64,000 bases of DNA from Sorangium cellulosum (GCF_004135735.1 NZ_CP012670.1:1612001-1676000), one strand, 5' to 3'. Shown: positions 9,070 through 18,008, numbered from the stretch's first letter. Notes: generated from the sequence alone by a model not told the origin. Translations and numbers: made by a program.

Positions 9070-10050
9070 TCAGGATCGCGAAGCGCTCGCCGGCCGGGGG
9101 CGGCCGGGCGCGCGGGGGCGGGCCCTCGCGCCCGGGGTCCTCGTCCCGAGCGCCTCGCGCACGGACGTGGCCGTGGCGGCGCGCGCGATCCACCGATCGA
9201 GCTTCGCCGGGTCGGTGCAGGCCCGGATGCGCGCCTCGTCGTCCCGCGAGGGCGAGAGCCCGCGCGCTCGCAGCAGCGTCATCAGCGCTTCTTGCCGGCC
9301 CTCGGCGCGGCCCCTGGCCTCGCCCTTGGCCTCGCCCTCGGCGCGGCCCTTCTTCCGTCCCTGCGCTTCGAGAAAGAGGCGGAGCTTCCTGGCAGCAGGG
9401 GTTTCCGGGATCTTGTCGGGGTTCATCGAGGCCTCCCTGAGGAGCGCCAGCATGCGCTCGCTGAGCACGGACAGGATCGCACGCTGCTGCGCGCGTCGCA
9501 ACGCGGGGGGCAGCCGCTCGGTCAGCTCGAACGCCCGCTCGACGACGGCGCGCGCCCTGGGCCCGTGGCGGTGCTGCATGGCCCACGCCGCGAAGAGCGC
9601 GAGCTCCGGGTGGCGCTCGTCGAGCAGCGCCTTGCTCTCGGCGGCGCCGAGGTGCAGCACGACCGGCTTGAGCTGGAGCACGGTGCCGAGGCGCGTGCGC
9701 ACGCAGGCCACGCGCTCGGCCCAGCGGGCGACGGCGCGGCGGGCGGTGATGACGAGCACGTCGCCGGCCACGCCGGTCTGATCGTGGAGCAGGCTGGCCG
9801 CGAGGGGCCATCGGCGGCGCTTGGCCGGGTCGACGCCGCGCTGCAGCTCGACCAGGACCCAGCGCCGCTGGCCCCCGCGGTAGACGAGATCCAGCCGCAG
9901 CTCGGCGGGCTTGACGAAGCGGAGCGTGGCGTCGGACGGCTTGAGGCTCCGCGGCAGCTTCACGCCGGTGAGCGTGGAGACGAGCGCGCCGAGCAGCCCT
10001 GGCTGCTCGCGCAACGCGACGATCAGGACCTCGTGCGGTGTGCCCGGCAC
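9070..10050 (-). CDS. Rpn-like PD-(D/E)XK nuclease, tandem copy A
   Basis: A 326-aa protein. The start is taken as GTG at 10050 ('VPGTPHEVLIVALREQPG'), conserved in all three copies. The N-terminal half holds 'LRLDLVYRGGQRRWVLVELQ', the Asp...Glu-X-Gln pattern of the PD-(D/E)XK fold used by Rpn recombination-promoting nucleases. Helical 'RHPELALFAAWAMQHRHGPR' follows. Before the C-terminus is a GRAEGEAKGEARGRAEG repeat typical of this family. The three copies (9070, 10716, 12294) are almost identical and all on the minus strand, so they arose by recent tandem duplication. Substrate and role (recombination, defence or selfish spread) are unknown; Rpn assignment is by motif. Confidence 0.75.
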   Translation of the reverse strand: MPGTPHEVLIVALREQPGLLGALVSTLTGVKLPRSLKPSDATLRFVKPAELRLDLVYRGGQRRWVLVELQRGVDPAKRRRWPLAASLLHDQTGVAGDVLVITARRAVARWAERVACVRTRLGTVLQLKPVVLHLGAAESKALLDERHPELALFAAWAMQHRHGPRARAVVERAFELTERLPPALRRAQQRAILSVLSERMLALLREASMNPDKIPETPAARKLRLFLEAQGRKKGRAEGEAKGEARGRAEGRQEALMTLLRARGLSPSRDDEARIRACTDPAKLDRWIARAATATSVREALGTRTPGARARPRAPGRPRPASASRS

Positions 10051-10326
10051 GACGCTGTGACTACGACGGGAGGAGGGGAGTCGGCCAGTTTTTTTCTTCA
10101 ACCTCATCGCGCGCGGACATGGCCTGTTGCGCCTCGCCGCATGCAGAAATCGAAATGGGCGATGAGGTCTGCCCGTAATAGGTTATTTCAGGCTCGGCGG
10201 AGCGTTCTCGTTTCCTGCCTTGTTCTGCATGTGGATACCTCCCTCGTGAAAGGGGCGACCGTACGGGGACCGAGCGAGCACCTGACGCGTACGCGTAAGT
10301 CCGCGTCCAGTCCTCGCTTTTTCGGA

Positions 10327-10595
10327 GTCGCATGCGCCGGCGGCGGGGTCGTAGGCGCCGGCGGCGGGGTCGCATGCGCCGGCGGCGGAGTCGCATGCGC
10401 CGGCGGCGGGGTCGCATGCGCCGGCGGCGGGGTCGCATGCGCCGGCGGCGGAGTCGCATGCGCCGGCGGCGGAGTCGCATGCGCCGGCGGCGGGGTCATA
10501 TGCGCCGGCGGCGGAGTCGTATGCGCCGGCGGCGGGGTCATATGCGCCGGCGGCGGAGTCGTATGCGCCGGCGGCGGGGTCGCATGCGCCGGCGG
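10327..10595. repeat. 21-bp tandem repeat array, 12.8 copies
   Basis: Unit GTCGCATGCGCCGGCGGCGG plus A or G, period 21 bp, between nuclease copies A and B. Variants are GTCGTATGC, GTCATATGC and GTCGTAGGC. Each unit contains the palindromes GCATGC and CGCCGGCG. A homologous array of 7.8 units lies at 12010-12173. The period is a multiple of three, so all six frames stay open; I do not regard it as coding. Confidence 0.95.
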
Positions 10596-10715
10596 AAATG
10601 TCCTCCCTGGTGCTGGCTCGGAAGGCCGAGGCAACCGCGGAGAGCACCATGGCGACGGCAGAGGGCGCTGCGACGGCGACGACCCGCGAAGAGGGGCGGG
10701 CGCGATGGAGACTCT

Positions 10716-11732
10716 TCAGGATCGCGACGCGCTCGCCGGCCGGGGGCGGCCGGGCGCGCGGGGGCGAGCCCTCGCGCCCGTGGCCCTCGTCCCGAGCGCC
10801 TCGCGCACGGACGTGGCCGTGGCGGCGCGCGCGATCCATCGATCGAGCTTCGCCGGGTCGGTGCAGGCCCGGATGCGCGCCTCGTCGTCCCGCGAGGGCG
10901 AGAGCCCGCGCGCTCGCAGCAGCGTCATCAGCGCTTCTTGCCGGCCCTCGGCGCGGCCCCTGGCCTCGCCCTCGGCGCGGCCCCTGGCCTCGCCCTCGGC
11001 GCGGCCCTTGGCCTCGCCCTCGGCGCGGCCCTTCTTCCGTCCCTGCGCTTCGAGAAAGAGGCGGAGCTTCCTGGCAGCAGGGGTTTCCGGGATCTTGTCG
11101 GGGTTCATCGAGGCCTCCCTGAGGAGCGCCAGCATGCGCTCGCTGAGCACGGACAGGATCGCACGCTGCTGCGCGCGTCGCAACGCGGGGGGCAGCCGCT
11201 CGGTCAGCTCGAACGCCCGCTCGACGACGGCGCGCGCCCTGGGCCCGTGGCGGTGCTGCATGGCCCACGCCGCGAAGAGCGCGAGCTCCGGGTGGCGCTC
11301 GTCGAGCAGCGCCTTGCTCTCGGCGGCGCCGAGGTGGAGCACGACCGGCTTGAGCTGGAGCACGGTGCCGAGGCGCGTGCGCACGCAGGCCACGCGCTCG
11401 GCCCAGCGGGCGACGGCGCGGCGGGCGGTGATGACGAGCACGTCGCCGGCCACGCCGGTCTGATCGTGGAGCAGGCTGGCCGCGAGGGGCCATCGGCGGC
11501 GCTTGGCCGGGTCGACGCCGCGCTGCAGCTCGACCAGGACCCAGCGCCGCTGGCCCCCGCGGTAGACGAGATCCAGCCGCAGCTCGGCGGGCTTGACGAA
11601 GCGGAGCGTGGCGTCGGACGGCTTGAGGCTCCGCGGCAGCTTCACGCCGGTGAGCGTGGAGACGAGCGCGCCGAGCAGCCCCGGCTGCTCGCGCAACGCG
11701 ACGATCAGGACCTCGTGCGGTGTGCCCGGCAC
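10716..11732 (-). CDS. Rpn-like PD-(D/E)XK nuclease, tandem copy B
   Basis: A 338-aa copy from GTG 11732. Upstream, the T-run in 'AGTTTTTTTTC' has one T more than in copies A and C, which throws the ATG further upstream out of frame here and supports the internal GTG as the real start of all three. The catalytic region 'LRLDLVYRGGQRRWVLVELQ' is identical to copy A. The difference is in the C-terminal repeat: three GRAEGEA-type units before 'GRAEGRQ', against about two in A and one in C. A 21-bp repeat array lies on both sides (10327-10595 downstream, 12010-12173 upstream). Confidence 0.75.
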   Translation of the reverse strand: MPGTPHEVLIVALREQPGLLGALVSTLTGVKLPRSLKPSDATLRFVKPAELRLDLVYRGGQRRWVLVELQRGVDPAKRRRWPLAASLLHDQTGVAGDVLVITARRAVARWAERVACVRTRLGTVLQLKPVVLHLGAAESKALLDERHPELALFAAWAMQHRHGPRARAVVERAFELTERLPPALRRAQQRAILSVLSERMLALLREASMNPDKIPETPAARKLRLFLEAQGRKKGRAEGEAKGRAEGEARGRAEGEARGRAEGRQEALMTLLRARGLSPSRDDEARIRACTDPAKLDRWIARAATATSVREALGTRATGARARPRAPGRPRPASASRS

Positions 11733-12009
11733 GACGCTGTGACTACGACGGGAGGAGGGGAGTCGGCCAGTTTTTTTTCTTCAACCTCATCGCGTGCGGA
11801 CATGGCCTGTTGCGCCTTGCCGCATGCAGAAACCGAAATGGATGATGAGGTCTGCCCGGAATAGGGTGTTCCGGGCCCGGCGGAGTGTTCTCGTTTCCTG
11901 CCTTGTTCTGCATGTGGATACCTCCCTCGTGAACGGGGCGACCGTACGGGGACCGAGCGAGCACCCGACGCGTACGCGTAACTCCGCGTCCAGTCCTTGA
12001 TTTTTCGGA

Positions 12010-12173
12010 GTCGTAGGCGCCGGCGGCGGAGTCGTGTGCGCCGGCGGCGGAGTCGCATGCGCCGGCGGCGGAGTCGCATGCGCCGGCGGCGGAGTCGTAT
12101 GCGCCGGCGGCGGAGTCGCATGCGCCGGCGGCGGAGTCGTGTGCGCCGGCGGCGGAGTCGCATGCGCCGGCGG
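12010..12173. repeat. 21-bp tandem repeat array, 7.8 copies
   Basis: Same unit and phase as the array at 10327-10595 but shorter, with GTCGTGTGC variants. It lies between nuclease copies B and C. Both arrays end in the same truncated unit followed by 'AAATGTCCTCCC', so they descend from one duplicated block and then changed length. Confidence 0.95.
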
Positions 12174-12293
12174 AAATGTCCTCCCTGGTGCTGGCTCGGA
12201 AGGCCGAGGCGACCGCGGAGAGCACCATGGCGCCCGCAGAGGGCGCTGCGACGGCGACGACCCGCGAAGAGGGGCGGGCGCGGTGGAGACTCT

Positions 12294-13262
12294 TCAGGAT
12301 CGCGACGCGCTCGCCGGCCGGGGGCGGCCGGGCGCGCGGGGGCGAGCCCTCGCGCCCGGGGTCCTCGTCCCGAGCGCCTCGCGCACGGACGTGGCCGTGG
12401 CGGCGCGCGCGATCCACCGATCGAGCTTCGCCGGGTCGGTGCAGGCCCGGATGCGCGCCTCGTCGTCCCGCGAGGGCGAGAGCCCGCGCGCTCGCAGCAG
12501 CGTCATCAGCGCTTCTTGCCGGCCCTCGGCGCGGCCCTTGGCCTCGCCCTCGGCGCGGCCCTTCTTCCGTCCCTGCGCTTCGAGAAAGAGGCGGAGCTTC
12601 CTGGCAGCAGGGGTTTCCGGGATCTTGTCGGGGTTCATCGAGGCCTCCCTGAGGAGCGCCAGCATGCGCTCGCTGAGCACGGACAGGATCGCACGCTGCT
12701 GCGCGCGTCGCAACGCGGGGGGCAGCCGCTCGGTCAGCTCGAACGCCCGCTCGACGACGGCGCGCGCCCTGGGCCCGTGGCGGTGCTGCATGGCCCACGC
12801 CGCGAAGAGCGCGAGCTCCGGGTGGCGCTCGTCGAGCAGCGCCTTGCTCTCGGCGGCGCCGAGGTGGAGCACGACCGGCTTGAGCTGGAGCACGGTGCCG
12901 AGGCGCGTGCGCACGCACGCCACGCGCTCGGCCCAGCGGGCGACGGCGCGGCGGGCGGTGATGACGAGCACGTCGCCGGCCACGCCGGTCTGATCGTGGA
13001 GCAGGCTGGCGGCGAGCGGCCATCGGCGGCGCTTGGCCGGGTCGACGCTGCGCTGCAGCTCGACCAGGACCCAGCGCCGCCGGCCCCCGCGGTAGACGAG
13101 ATCCAGCCGCAGCTCGGCGGCCTTGACGAAGCGGAGCGTGGCGTCGGACGGCTTGAGGCTCCGCGGCAGCTTCACGCCGGTGAGCGCGGAGACGAGCGCG
13201 CCGAGCAGCCCCGGCTGCTCGCGCAACGCGACGATCAGGACCTCGTGCGACGTGCCCGGCAC
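12294..13262 (-). CDS. Rpn-like PD-(D/E)XK nuclease, tandem copy C
   Basis: A 322-aa copy from GTG 13262, the first in transcription order. It has the same Asp/Glu-X-Gln core ('LRLDLVYRGGRRRWVLVELQ') and the shortest C-terminal GRAEGEA repeat. A few substitutions distinguish it from A and B (SHEV for PHEV near the start, ALTG for TLTG, RSVDPAK for RGVDPAK), so it may be closest to the founder. The upstream flank 'CGGACATGGCCTGTTGCGCC' is shared by all three copies, so the duplicated unit includes promoter DNA. Confidence 0.75.
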   Translation of the reverse strand: MPGTSHEVLIVALREQPGLLGALVSALTGVKLPRSLKPSDATLRFVKAAELRLDLVYRGGRRRWVLVELQRSVDPAKRRRWPLAASLLHDQTGVAGDVLVITARRAVARWAERVACVRTRLGTVLQLKPVVLHLGAAESKALLDERHPELALFAAWAMQHRHGPRARAVVERAFELTERLPPALRRAQQRAILSVLSERMLALLREASMNPDKIPETPAARKLRLFLEAQGRKKGRAEGEAKGRAEGRQEALMTLLRARGLSPSRDDEARIRACTDPAKLDRWIARAATATSVREALGTRTPGARARPRAPGRPRPASASRS

Positions 13263-13563
13263 GACGCTGTGACTACGACGGGAGGAGGGGAGTCGGCCAG
13301 TTTTTTTCTTCAACCTCATCGCGCGCGGACATGGCCTGTTGCGCCTCGCCGCATGCAGAAACCGAAATGGGCGCCGGGGTCTGCCCGGAATATCTCTGGC
13401 GCGGGAAGTTGCCCCAGATCAGCAGAGAGACCGCCACGGCGCCAGGGCCGCCAAGAGGAGAGGGGAAGAGACGTCCCGGCATCTGGGCCTGCAGTCCCCC
13501 TGGCTTCTTGGCGCCTTTGGCGTCATGGCGGCTCGCTTCCCAGCCCGACTCCCCGCGGTAGAG
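13263..13563. other. Intergenic between nuclease copy C and RCC1 gene
   Basis: 301 bp. The first about 130 bp are the 5' flank duplicated in all nuclease copies. The rest is unique sequence at the 3' side of the RCC1 gene. No gene is supported. Confidence 0.4.
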
Positions 13564-16377
13564 CTAGTCCTCGAAGCCGAGATCGACGACCTTGAGGTTG
13601 TCGCCCATCTCGAAGTGGTCGTCGCCGCAATGGGCCGTGGCCCCGCCGCAGCCGGGGGAGCCGAGGCCGCCGCTCAGGTTCTCGCCCCAGCACTTGATCT
13701 GGTTCGTGTCGAGGAGCGCGCAGGTCACGGGGCTCGTGACGGAGGTCACGACGGCCCTGGCGGTGCGGCCGAAGCCCAGGTCGACCCTGGGAAGCAAGCT
13801 CCCCATCTGGCCGGTGCCGATGCCGCGCGGCGAGGTGTCGTGGAGGCCGAGCTGGCCCCTGTCGTTCCTCCCCCAGCACTTGATCGTGTCGTCGTCGAGC
13901 AATGCGCACGTGTGATCCTCGCCGGCGGAGACGGCCTTGGCGGTGCGCCCAGGGCCCAGGTGAACCGTGGGGAGCATGCTCATGTCGTTGGGCCCGTCGC
14001 CCATGTCGTTCGTGTGGCCGAGGCCGAGCTGGCCGTAGCCATTCTTCCCCCAGCACTTGACCGCGTTGTTGTCGAGCAGCGCGCAGGTGTGGTCGTACCC
14101 GGCAGAGATGGCCTTGGCGGTGCGCCCGGCGCCCAGAGGGACCGTCGGGAGGCTCGCGCCCATCTCGCCGAGGGCGTCTCCCCGGTCGCTCTCGTCGCCG
14201 AGGCCGAGCTGGCCATGATTGTTCTCGCCCCAGCATTTGACCGTGTCGTCGTCCAGCAAGGCGCACGTGTGCCCCCCTCCGGCAGAGACGGCCTTGGCCG
14301 TGCGATCGGGGCCCAGATCGATGGCGTCGAGCGTGTCGCCCATCTCGCCCGAGCCGTCACCTCGATTGTCCTTGTCGCCGAGGCCGAGCTGGCCGCTGCC
14401 GTTGAACCCCCAGCACTTGACCGAGCCGTCATCGAGCACGGCGCAGGCGTGGCCGTTGCCGACGGACGCGGACGTGACCGTGCGCTCCGCGCCCAGGTGG
14501 ATGAAGTCGAGGCTGGCCATCTCGCCTGCGTTGTCGCCGAGGGTGGCCGCGTTGCCCGTGCCGAGGCTGCCGACGTAGTTGGCGCCCCAGCACGTGATGC
14601 CGGTCTGTGACGACGAGGGGAGCAGCTTGAGCGCGCAGGAGAAATGGCTCCCCGCCATCACGGAGGTCACGTCACCGATGAGGGTGTTCGAGAGGTAAAC
14701 GCCCATCTCGTAGGGCTGGTCGCCTCGGCTGACGTTGTCCTCCAGGCCGAGCTGGCCGCTCGCGTTGTATCCCCAGCACTTGACGCCGCCCGTCGTCAGG
14801 TGCGCGCAGGCGTGGTTCCTGCCCACGCTGAGCCCTTGCGCCGTCTGGCTGCCCGCGGGGGTGTAGGGGAGCGCGTTGCCCATCTCGCCGCTGTCGTCGC
14901 CGCGGCGGCCGTCGTCGGTGGGGATGCCGAAGCCGAGCCTGCCGTCCTGATCGGATCCCCAGCATTTGAACCACCGCTTGCCGGAGTCGATGACGCACGT
15001 GTGCTCGCCGCCGGCGGCGATCGACAGGGGGATCAGCGGATCCTCGCTGTCGATGTCCGTCCCGACGTCGACGTACGGCAGCCCGTCACCCATGCTCGCG
15101 GCGGTGTGGCCTCGCTGGTTCCCGTCCTCGTAGCCGAGCGCTCCGCTGGAGTTGCTCCCCCAGCACTTGATCCGATCGTCGTCGAGCACGACGCACGTAT
15201 GATTGCCGCCGGCGGCGATCGCCTTCGCGGTGTGGTCCCCGGTGAGGGATGACCCCAGGTCGACGGTCGCGAGGGTGCTCATCTCATTGGCGTCATTGCC
15301 CCGCTCGTTGGTGTCGCCGAGCCCGAGCTCGCCCGCCTCGTTGCCCCCCCAGCACTTGACCTCATCCGTATCGAGGATGACGCACGTGTGATTGTAACCG
15401 GCGGTGATCGCCTTGGCGGTGCGGTCCAACCCCAGGTAGACGACCGGGAGGTCGTCGCCCATCTCGCCCGGCGCGTCGCCGCGGTCGAACGCGTGAGAAT
15501 CGGAGCCGGTGGGGGTGCCGGACATCAGGCCGAGGTTCCCGTCCTCGTTGTCGCCCCAGCACTTGACCTCGCCCGTGTTGAGCAGCGCGCACATGTGGTC
15601 GTTCGCGATCGCCACGCGCGTGGCGAAGAGGCCCGTGCCGAGATCGACGGCCGGGAGATCGTCGCCCATCTCGCTGGACAGGCTCCCCACGGTGGTCCAG
15701 TAGGGGAGGCCGAGGCCGAGCTTGCCGTAGTTGTTGCTCCCCCAGCACTTGAGCGCGTCGTCCTCGAGGAGAGCGCACGTGGCGTTGTGGCCGGCGAAGA
15801 TGGCCTTCGCCGTGTGAGGCGCGCCGAGGCCGTTCGTCCCGAGGTCGACGGTCGGGAGGTTGTCGCCCATCTCGTACGGCTGATCGCCGATGTTCAAGTA
15901 GCTCTCGAGCTCGAGGCCGAGCTGGCCCGAGGCGTTGTAGCCCCAGCACTTGACCGTGTCGTCGTCGAGCAGGGCGCACGTGTGATCGCCGCCGGTCGCG
16001 ATCGCCTTGGCCGTGCGCCCCGTCCCGAGGTTGACGAACGGGAGGTCATCGTAGGTCGTGGCCGCGGAGACGCCGCGGTCCAGCGTGTCGCCGAGCCCGA
16101 GCTGGCCGTAGGCGTTGTCCCCCCAGCATTTGACGAACCCCCCCTCGAAGATCGCGCAGGTGTGGCGCGCGCCGGTGTCGACGCTGCCGGGCCCCAGGAC
16201 CCGGAGCTCGGCGGGCGCGATGGACGTGAGCTCCCCGAGGTCCTCCGCCCCGGGGTCGGCGGTGCACGCGGCGACGAGGCTCACCGCGAGCGCGGCCCCG
16301 GGAGAGACAGGGCGGCGGCGCCTCCGAGAGGCGCGGTTCTTGTCGGTCCGATTCGGTTGTGCAGGGAGAGATGTCAC
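13564..16377 (-). CDS. RCC1-repeat lipoprotein
   Basis: A 937-aa protein from GTG 16377, preceded by AAAGGA; an ATG at 16440 would add 21 residues. A basic patch (ASRRRRRP) and a hydrophobic stretch ending LVAAC form a lipoprotein signal. The rest is 14 repeats of 50-60 residues of the form 'AKAISAG..HTCALLDD..VKCWG.N..GQLGLGD', the RCC1/alpha-tubulin-suppressor blade. That suggests two seven-bladed propellers on the cell surface. Most repeats have paired Cys (HTCA...KCWG), probably disulfide-bonded outside the cytoplasm. Secreted RCC1 proteins are common in myxobacteria; the ligand is unknown. Confidence 0.9.
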   Translation of the reverse strand: MTSLPAQPNRTDKNRASRRRRRPVSPGAALAVSLVAACTADPGAEDLGELTSIAPAELRVLGPGSVDTGARHTCAIFEGGFVKCWGDNAYGQLGLGDTLDRGVSAATTYDDLPFVNLGTGRTAKAIATGGDHTCALLDDDTVKCWGYNASGQLGLELESYLNIGDQPYEMGDNLPTVDLGTNGLGAPHTAKAIFAGHNATCALLEDDALKCWGSNNYGKLGLGLPYWTTVGSLSSEMGDDLPAVDLGTGLFATRVAIANDHMCALLNTGEVKCWGDNEDGNLGLMSGTPTGSDSHAFDRGDAPGEMGDDLPVVYLGLDRTAKAITAGYNHTCVILDTDEVKCWGGNEAGELGLGDTNERGNDANEMSTLATVDLGSSLTGDHTAKAIAAGGNHTCVVLDDDRIKCWGSNSSGALGYEDGNQRGHTAASMGDGLPYVDVGTDIDSEDPLIPLSIAAGGEHTCVIDSGKRWFKCWGSDQDGRLGFGIPTDDGRRGDDSGEMGNALPYTPAGSQTAQGLSVGRNHACAHLTTGGVKCWGYNASGQLGLEDNVSRGDQPYEMGVYLSNTLIGDVTSVMAGSHFSCALKLLPSSSQTGITCWGANYVGSLGTGNAATLGDNAGEMASLDFIHLGAERTVTSASVGNGHACAVLDDGSVKCWGFNGSGQLGLGDKDNRGDGSGEMGDTLDAIDLGPDRTAKAVSAGGGHTCALLDDDTVKCWGENNHGQLGLGDESDRGDALGEMGASLPTVPLGAGRTAKAISAGYDHTCALLDNNAVKCWGKNGYGQLGLGHTNDMGDGPNDMSMLPTVHLGPGRTAKAVSAGEDHTCALLDDDTIKCWGRNDRGQLGLHDTSPRGIGTGQMGSLLPRVDLGFGRTARAVVTSVTSPVTCALLDTNQIKCWGENLSGGLGSPGCGGATAHCGDDHFEMGDNLKVVDLGFED

Positions 16378-16600
16378 AGAGCCGTCCTTTCGTGGCTCGC
16401 CGGTTGCAGCGAGCTTGTCGCCGAGGCGGTCAGAGCGCATGTCGGCTGCTGCCCGTCAGCCTCGCGGGTCGCGGGTCGCGGGCGCCACGGACGCAACGCG
16501 CATACCAGCCAGCGCGGCGCGGCCAGCGCACCTGCCGGTGTTCGAACCCGGGGCGGCGAGCGCTGGCCGGCGCCAGGACCTGGGTTCGAGGCGCTCCGCG
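16378..16600. other. Promoter region of RCC1 gene, no gene seen
   Basis: 223 bp upstream of the RCC1 gene. It contains an inverted pair GTTCGAACCC (16539-16548) / GGGTTCGA (16582-16589), tested and rejected as a tRNA. Confidence 0.4.
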
Positions 16601-16775
16601 GCGCGCCGAGGTCACGTGACATGTCACGGTTGATGCGCGCCGAGGTCACGTGACATGTCACGGTCGCCGCGCGCGGAGGTCACGTGCCATGTCACGGTCG
16701 CCGCGCGCGGAGGTCACGTGCCATGTCACGGTCGCCGCGCGCGGAGGTCACGTGCCATGTCACGGTCGCCGCGCG
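16601..16775. repeat. 34-bp palindrome-bearing tandem repeat, five copies
   Basis: Five units around the core GAGGTCACGTGNCATGTCAC, spaced 34 bp. The first two read GTCACGTGACATGTCAC and so carry two overlapping perfect palindromes, GTCACGTGAC and GTGACATGTCAC. The last three have a C substitution that keeps CACGTG but breaks the longer dyads. The array ends exactly where the decayed nuclease fragment begins. Confidence 0.93.
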
Positions 16776-16895
16776 CCTTGCTCTCGGCGGCGCCGCGGTG
16801 GAGCGCGACCGGCTCGCGCTGGAGCGCCGTGCCGAGGCGCGCCCGCGCGCACGCCACGCGCGCGGCCCGGCGGGCCCTGGCGACGGCGCGGCGCG
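16776..16895 (-). pseudogene. Fragment of a fourth Rpn-like nuclease gene
   Basis: About 120 bp whose minus-strand translation 'RRAVARARRAARVACARARLGTALQREPVALHRGAAESKA' (given here only as a comparison of spaced blocks: RRAVAR, RVAC, RLGT, LHRGAAESKA) matches residues in the middle of copies A-C (RRAVAR, RVAC, RLGT, LHLGAAESKA). Both ends of the gene are missing and the sequence is diverged, so this is an old remnant. One end is replaced by the 34-bp repeats, the other by the VOC gene promoter. Confidence 0.75.
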
Positions 16896-16963
16896 ATCGG
16901 CTAGTCTCCGCCCTCGCGCGCCACCCCGTCCGGCACGGCGCGGTCGACAGAGGAGCTCCGCCC

Positions 16964-17374
16964 ATGTTCAAACGCATCGCGCACGTGTGCCTGAACGTCC
17001 GAGATCTGCAACGTTCGGTCGACTTCTACGGGAAGCTCGGGTTCACCATCAAGTTCCGCTTCACCCGCGGTGGCGCGCCGTTCGGGGCCTATCTCGAGAT
17101 CGCCGACGGCAACTTCGTGGAGATGTTCGAGGACCGCACGCTCGGCGAGGTGGTGAACACCGGGATCGCCCATTTCTGCCTCGAGACCGAGGACATGGAT
17201 GCCGTCATGGCCACGCTGAAGCGCCGCGGCGTGCCCTTCACGGAGAAGAAGCTCGGCTGCGACAACACCTACCAGATCTGGCTCACGGACCCGGACGGCA
17301 ACCGGTTCGAGGTGCACCAGTACACGCCCGCCAGCACGCAACATACCGGCGGGGTGATCGAGGCGGACTGGTGA
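16964..17374 (+). CDS. VOC-family protein (lactoylglutathione-lyase-like)
   Basis: A 136-aa protein from ATG 16964 with GAGGAG upstream. 'RIAHVCLNVRDLQRSVDFYG' and 'GIAHFCLETEDMDAVMATLK' start the two VOC modules. 'TDPDGNRFEVHQ' ends the second. His in 'AHVCLNV', Glu in 'FVEMFE', His in 'AHFCLE' and Glu in 'RFEVHQ' fill the four metal-ligand positions, so a metal-dependent lyase or dioxygenase is plausible. The substrate is unknown. It is convergent with the thioredoxin gene. Confidence 0.88.
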   Translation: MFKRIAHVCLNVRDLQRSVDFYGKLGFTIKFRFTRGGAPFGAYLEIADGNFVEMFEDRTLGEVVNTGIAHFCLETEDMDAVMATLKRRGVPFTEKKLGCDNTYQIWLTDPDGNRFEVHQYTPASTQHTGGVIEADW

Positions 17375-17404
17375 TCTCGGCGCGCGCCTGATCCGGGATC
17401 GCGC

Positions 17405-17863
17405 TCAGGGGTGGCTCGCGCGCGCGGGCGGCTGCCCGGTGTGGCTCGCGATCCAGCGCTCCAGATCGGCGCGTGACGCCACGCCGGTGCGCCGGTCGAG
17501 CTCGCGTCCGCGGTGGAAGAGCAGGAACGTCGGCACCCCCTGGATGCGCCGACGCCCGGCCTCGGCGGGATCGGCGTCGGTGTCCAGCTTCAGGACCAGC
17601 ATCTTGCCCGCGTGGTTGCGCCCCAGCGCGTCGACGATCGGCGCCACCGTGCGGCACGGGCCGCACCAGGTGGCCCAGCAATCGACCAGGATCGGAACGG
17701 GAGAGCTCGCGATCGCCTGAGCCAGCGCGGCCCCGTCCACCGGCTGCGGAGCGCCCGCCGTGTCGAGCTGGGCCTTGCAGCGGCCACAGCGGGGGCGATC
17801 CCGCACCCGCTCGTCCGCCACCCGGTTGATCGAGCCGCAGCGGCCGCAACGGTAGATAGCCAT
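17405..17863 (-). CDS. trxC: Thioredoxin 2-type protein with N-terminal zinc ribbon
   Basis: A 152-aa protein. The N-terminus 'YRCGRCGSINRVADERV' plus 'RCGRC' supplies the four cysteines of the TrxC-type zinc finger. The thioredoxin fold follows with the active site WCGPC in 'VDCWATWCGPCRTVAPIVDA' and the cis-Pro in 'GVPTFLLF'. Thioredoxin 2 is a cytoplasmic disulfide reductase often tied to oxidative-stress defence. Start ATG 17863 begins directly before the zinc ribbon, leaving no room for a signal peptide. Confidence 0.92.
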   Translation of the reverse strand: MAIYRCGRCGSINRVADERVRDRPRCGRCKAQLDTAGAPQPVDGAALAQAIASSPVPILVDCWATWCGPCRTVAPIVDALGRNHAGKMLVLKLDTDADPAEAGRRRIQGVPTFLLFHRGRELDRRTGVASRADLERWIASHTGQPPARASHP

Positions 17864-18008
17864 GCTCCTTCTCCTTGCTCTCGCCGCGCGCGCGGCGCTG
17901 CCCTGTCCATGAATTTGGATCCGATGTCTATCCTGGCAACCAGGGGCTTTACACGCCGCCGTCGGGCTCCAGGGGCAAATCATGGAACCCACGAAGGAGC
18001 CCACGAAG

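Noticed and set aside
10188..10634. Minus-strand frame coding PPAHAT repeats, and plus-strand frames coding CAGGGVA
   Set aside because: A 21-bp period keeps every frame open; no domain, plausible start or conserved flank supports a protein.
10327..12173. 21-bp arrays as CRISPR-like repeats
   Set aside because: Units are directly adjacent without spacers, so these are simple tandem repeats.
16520..16600. tRNA-like GTTCGAACC and GGGTTCGAGG motifs
   Set aside because: The T-loop-like sequences are inverted to each other, and no acceptor, D-arm or anticodon stem can be formed around either.
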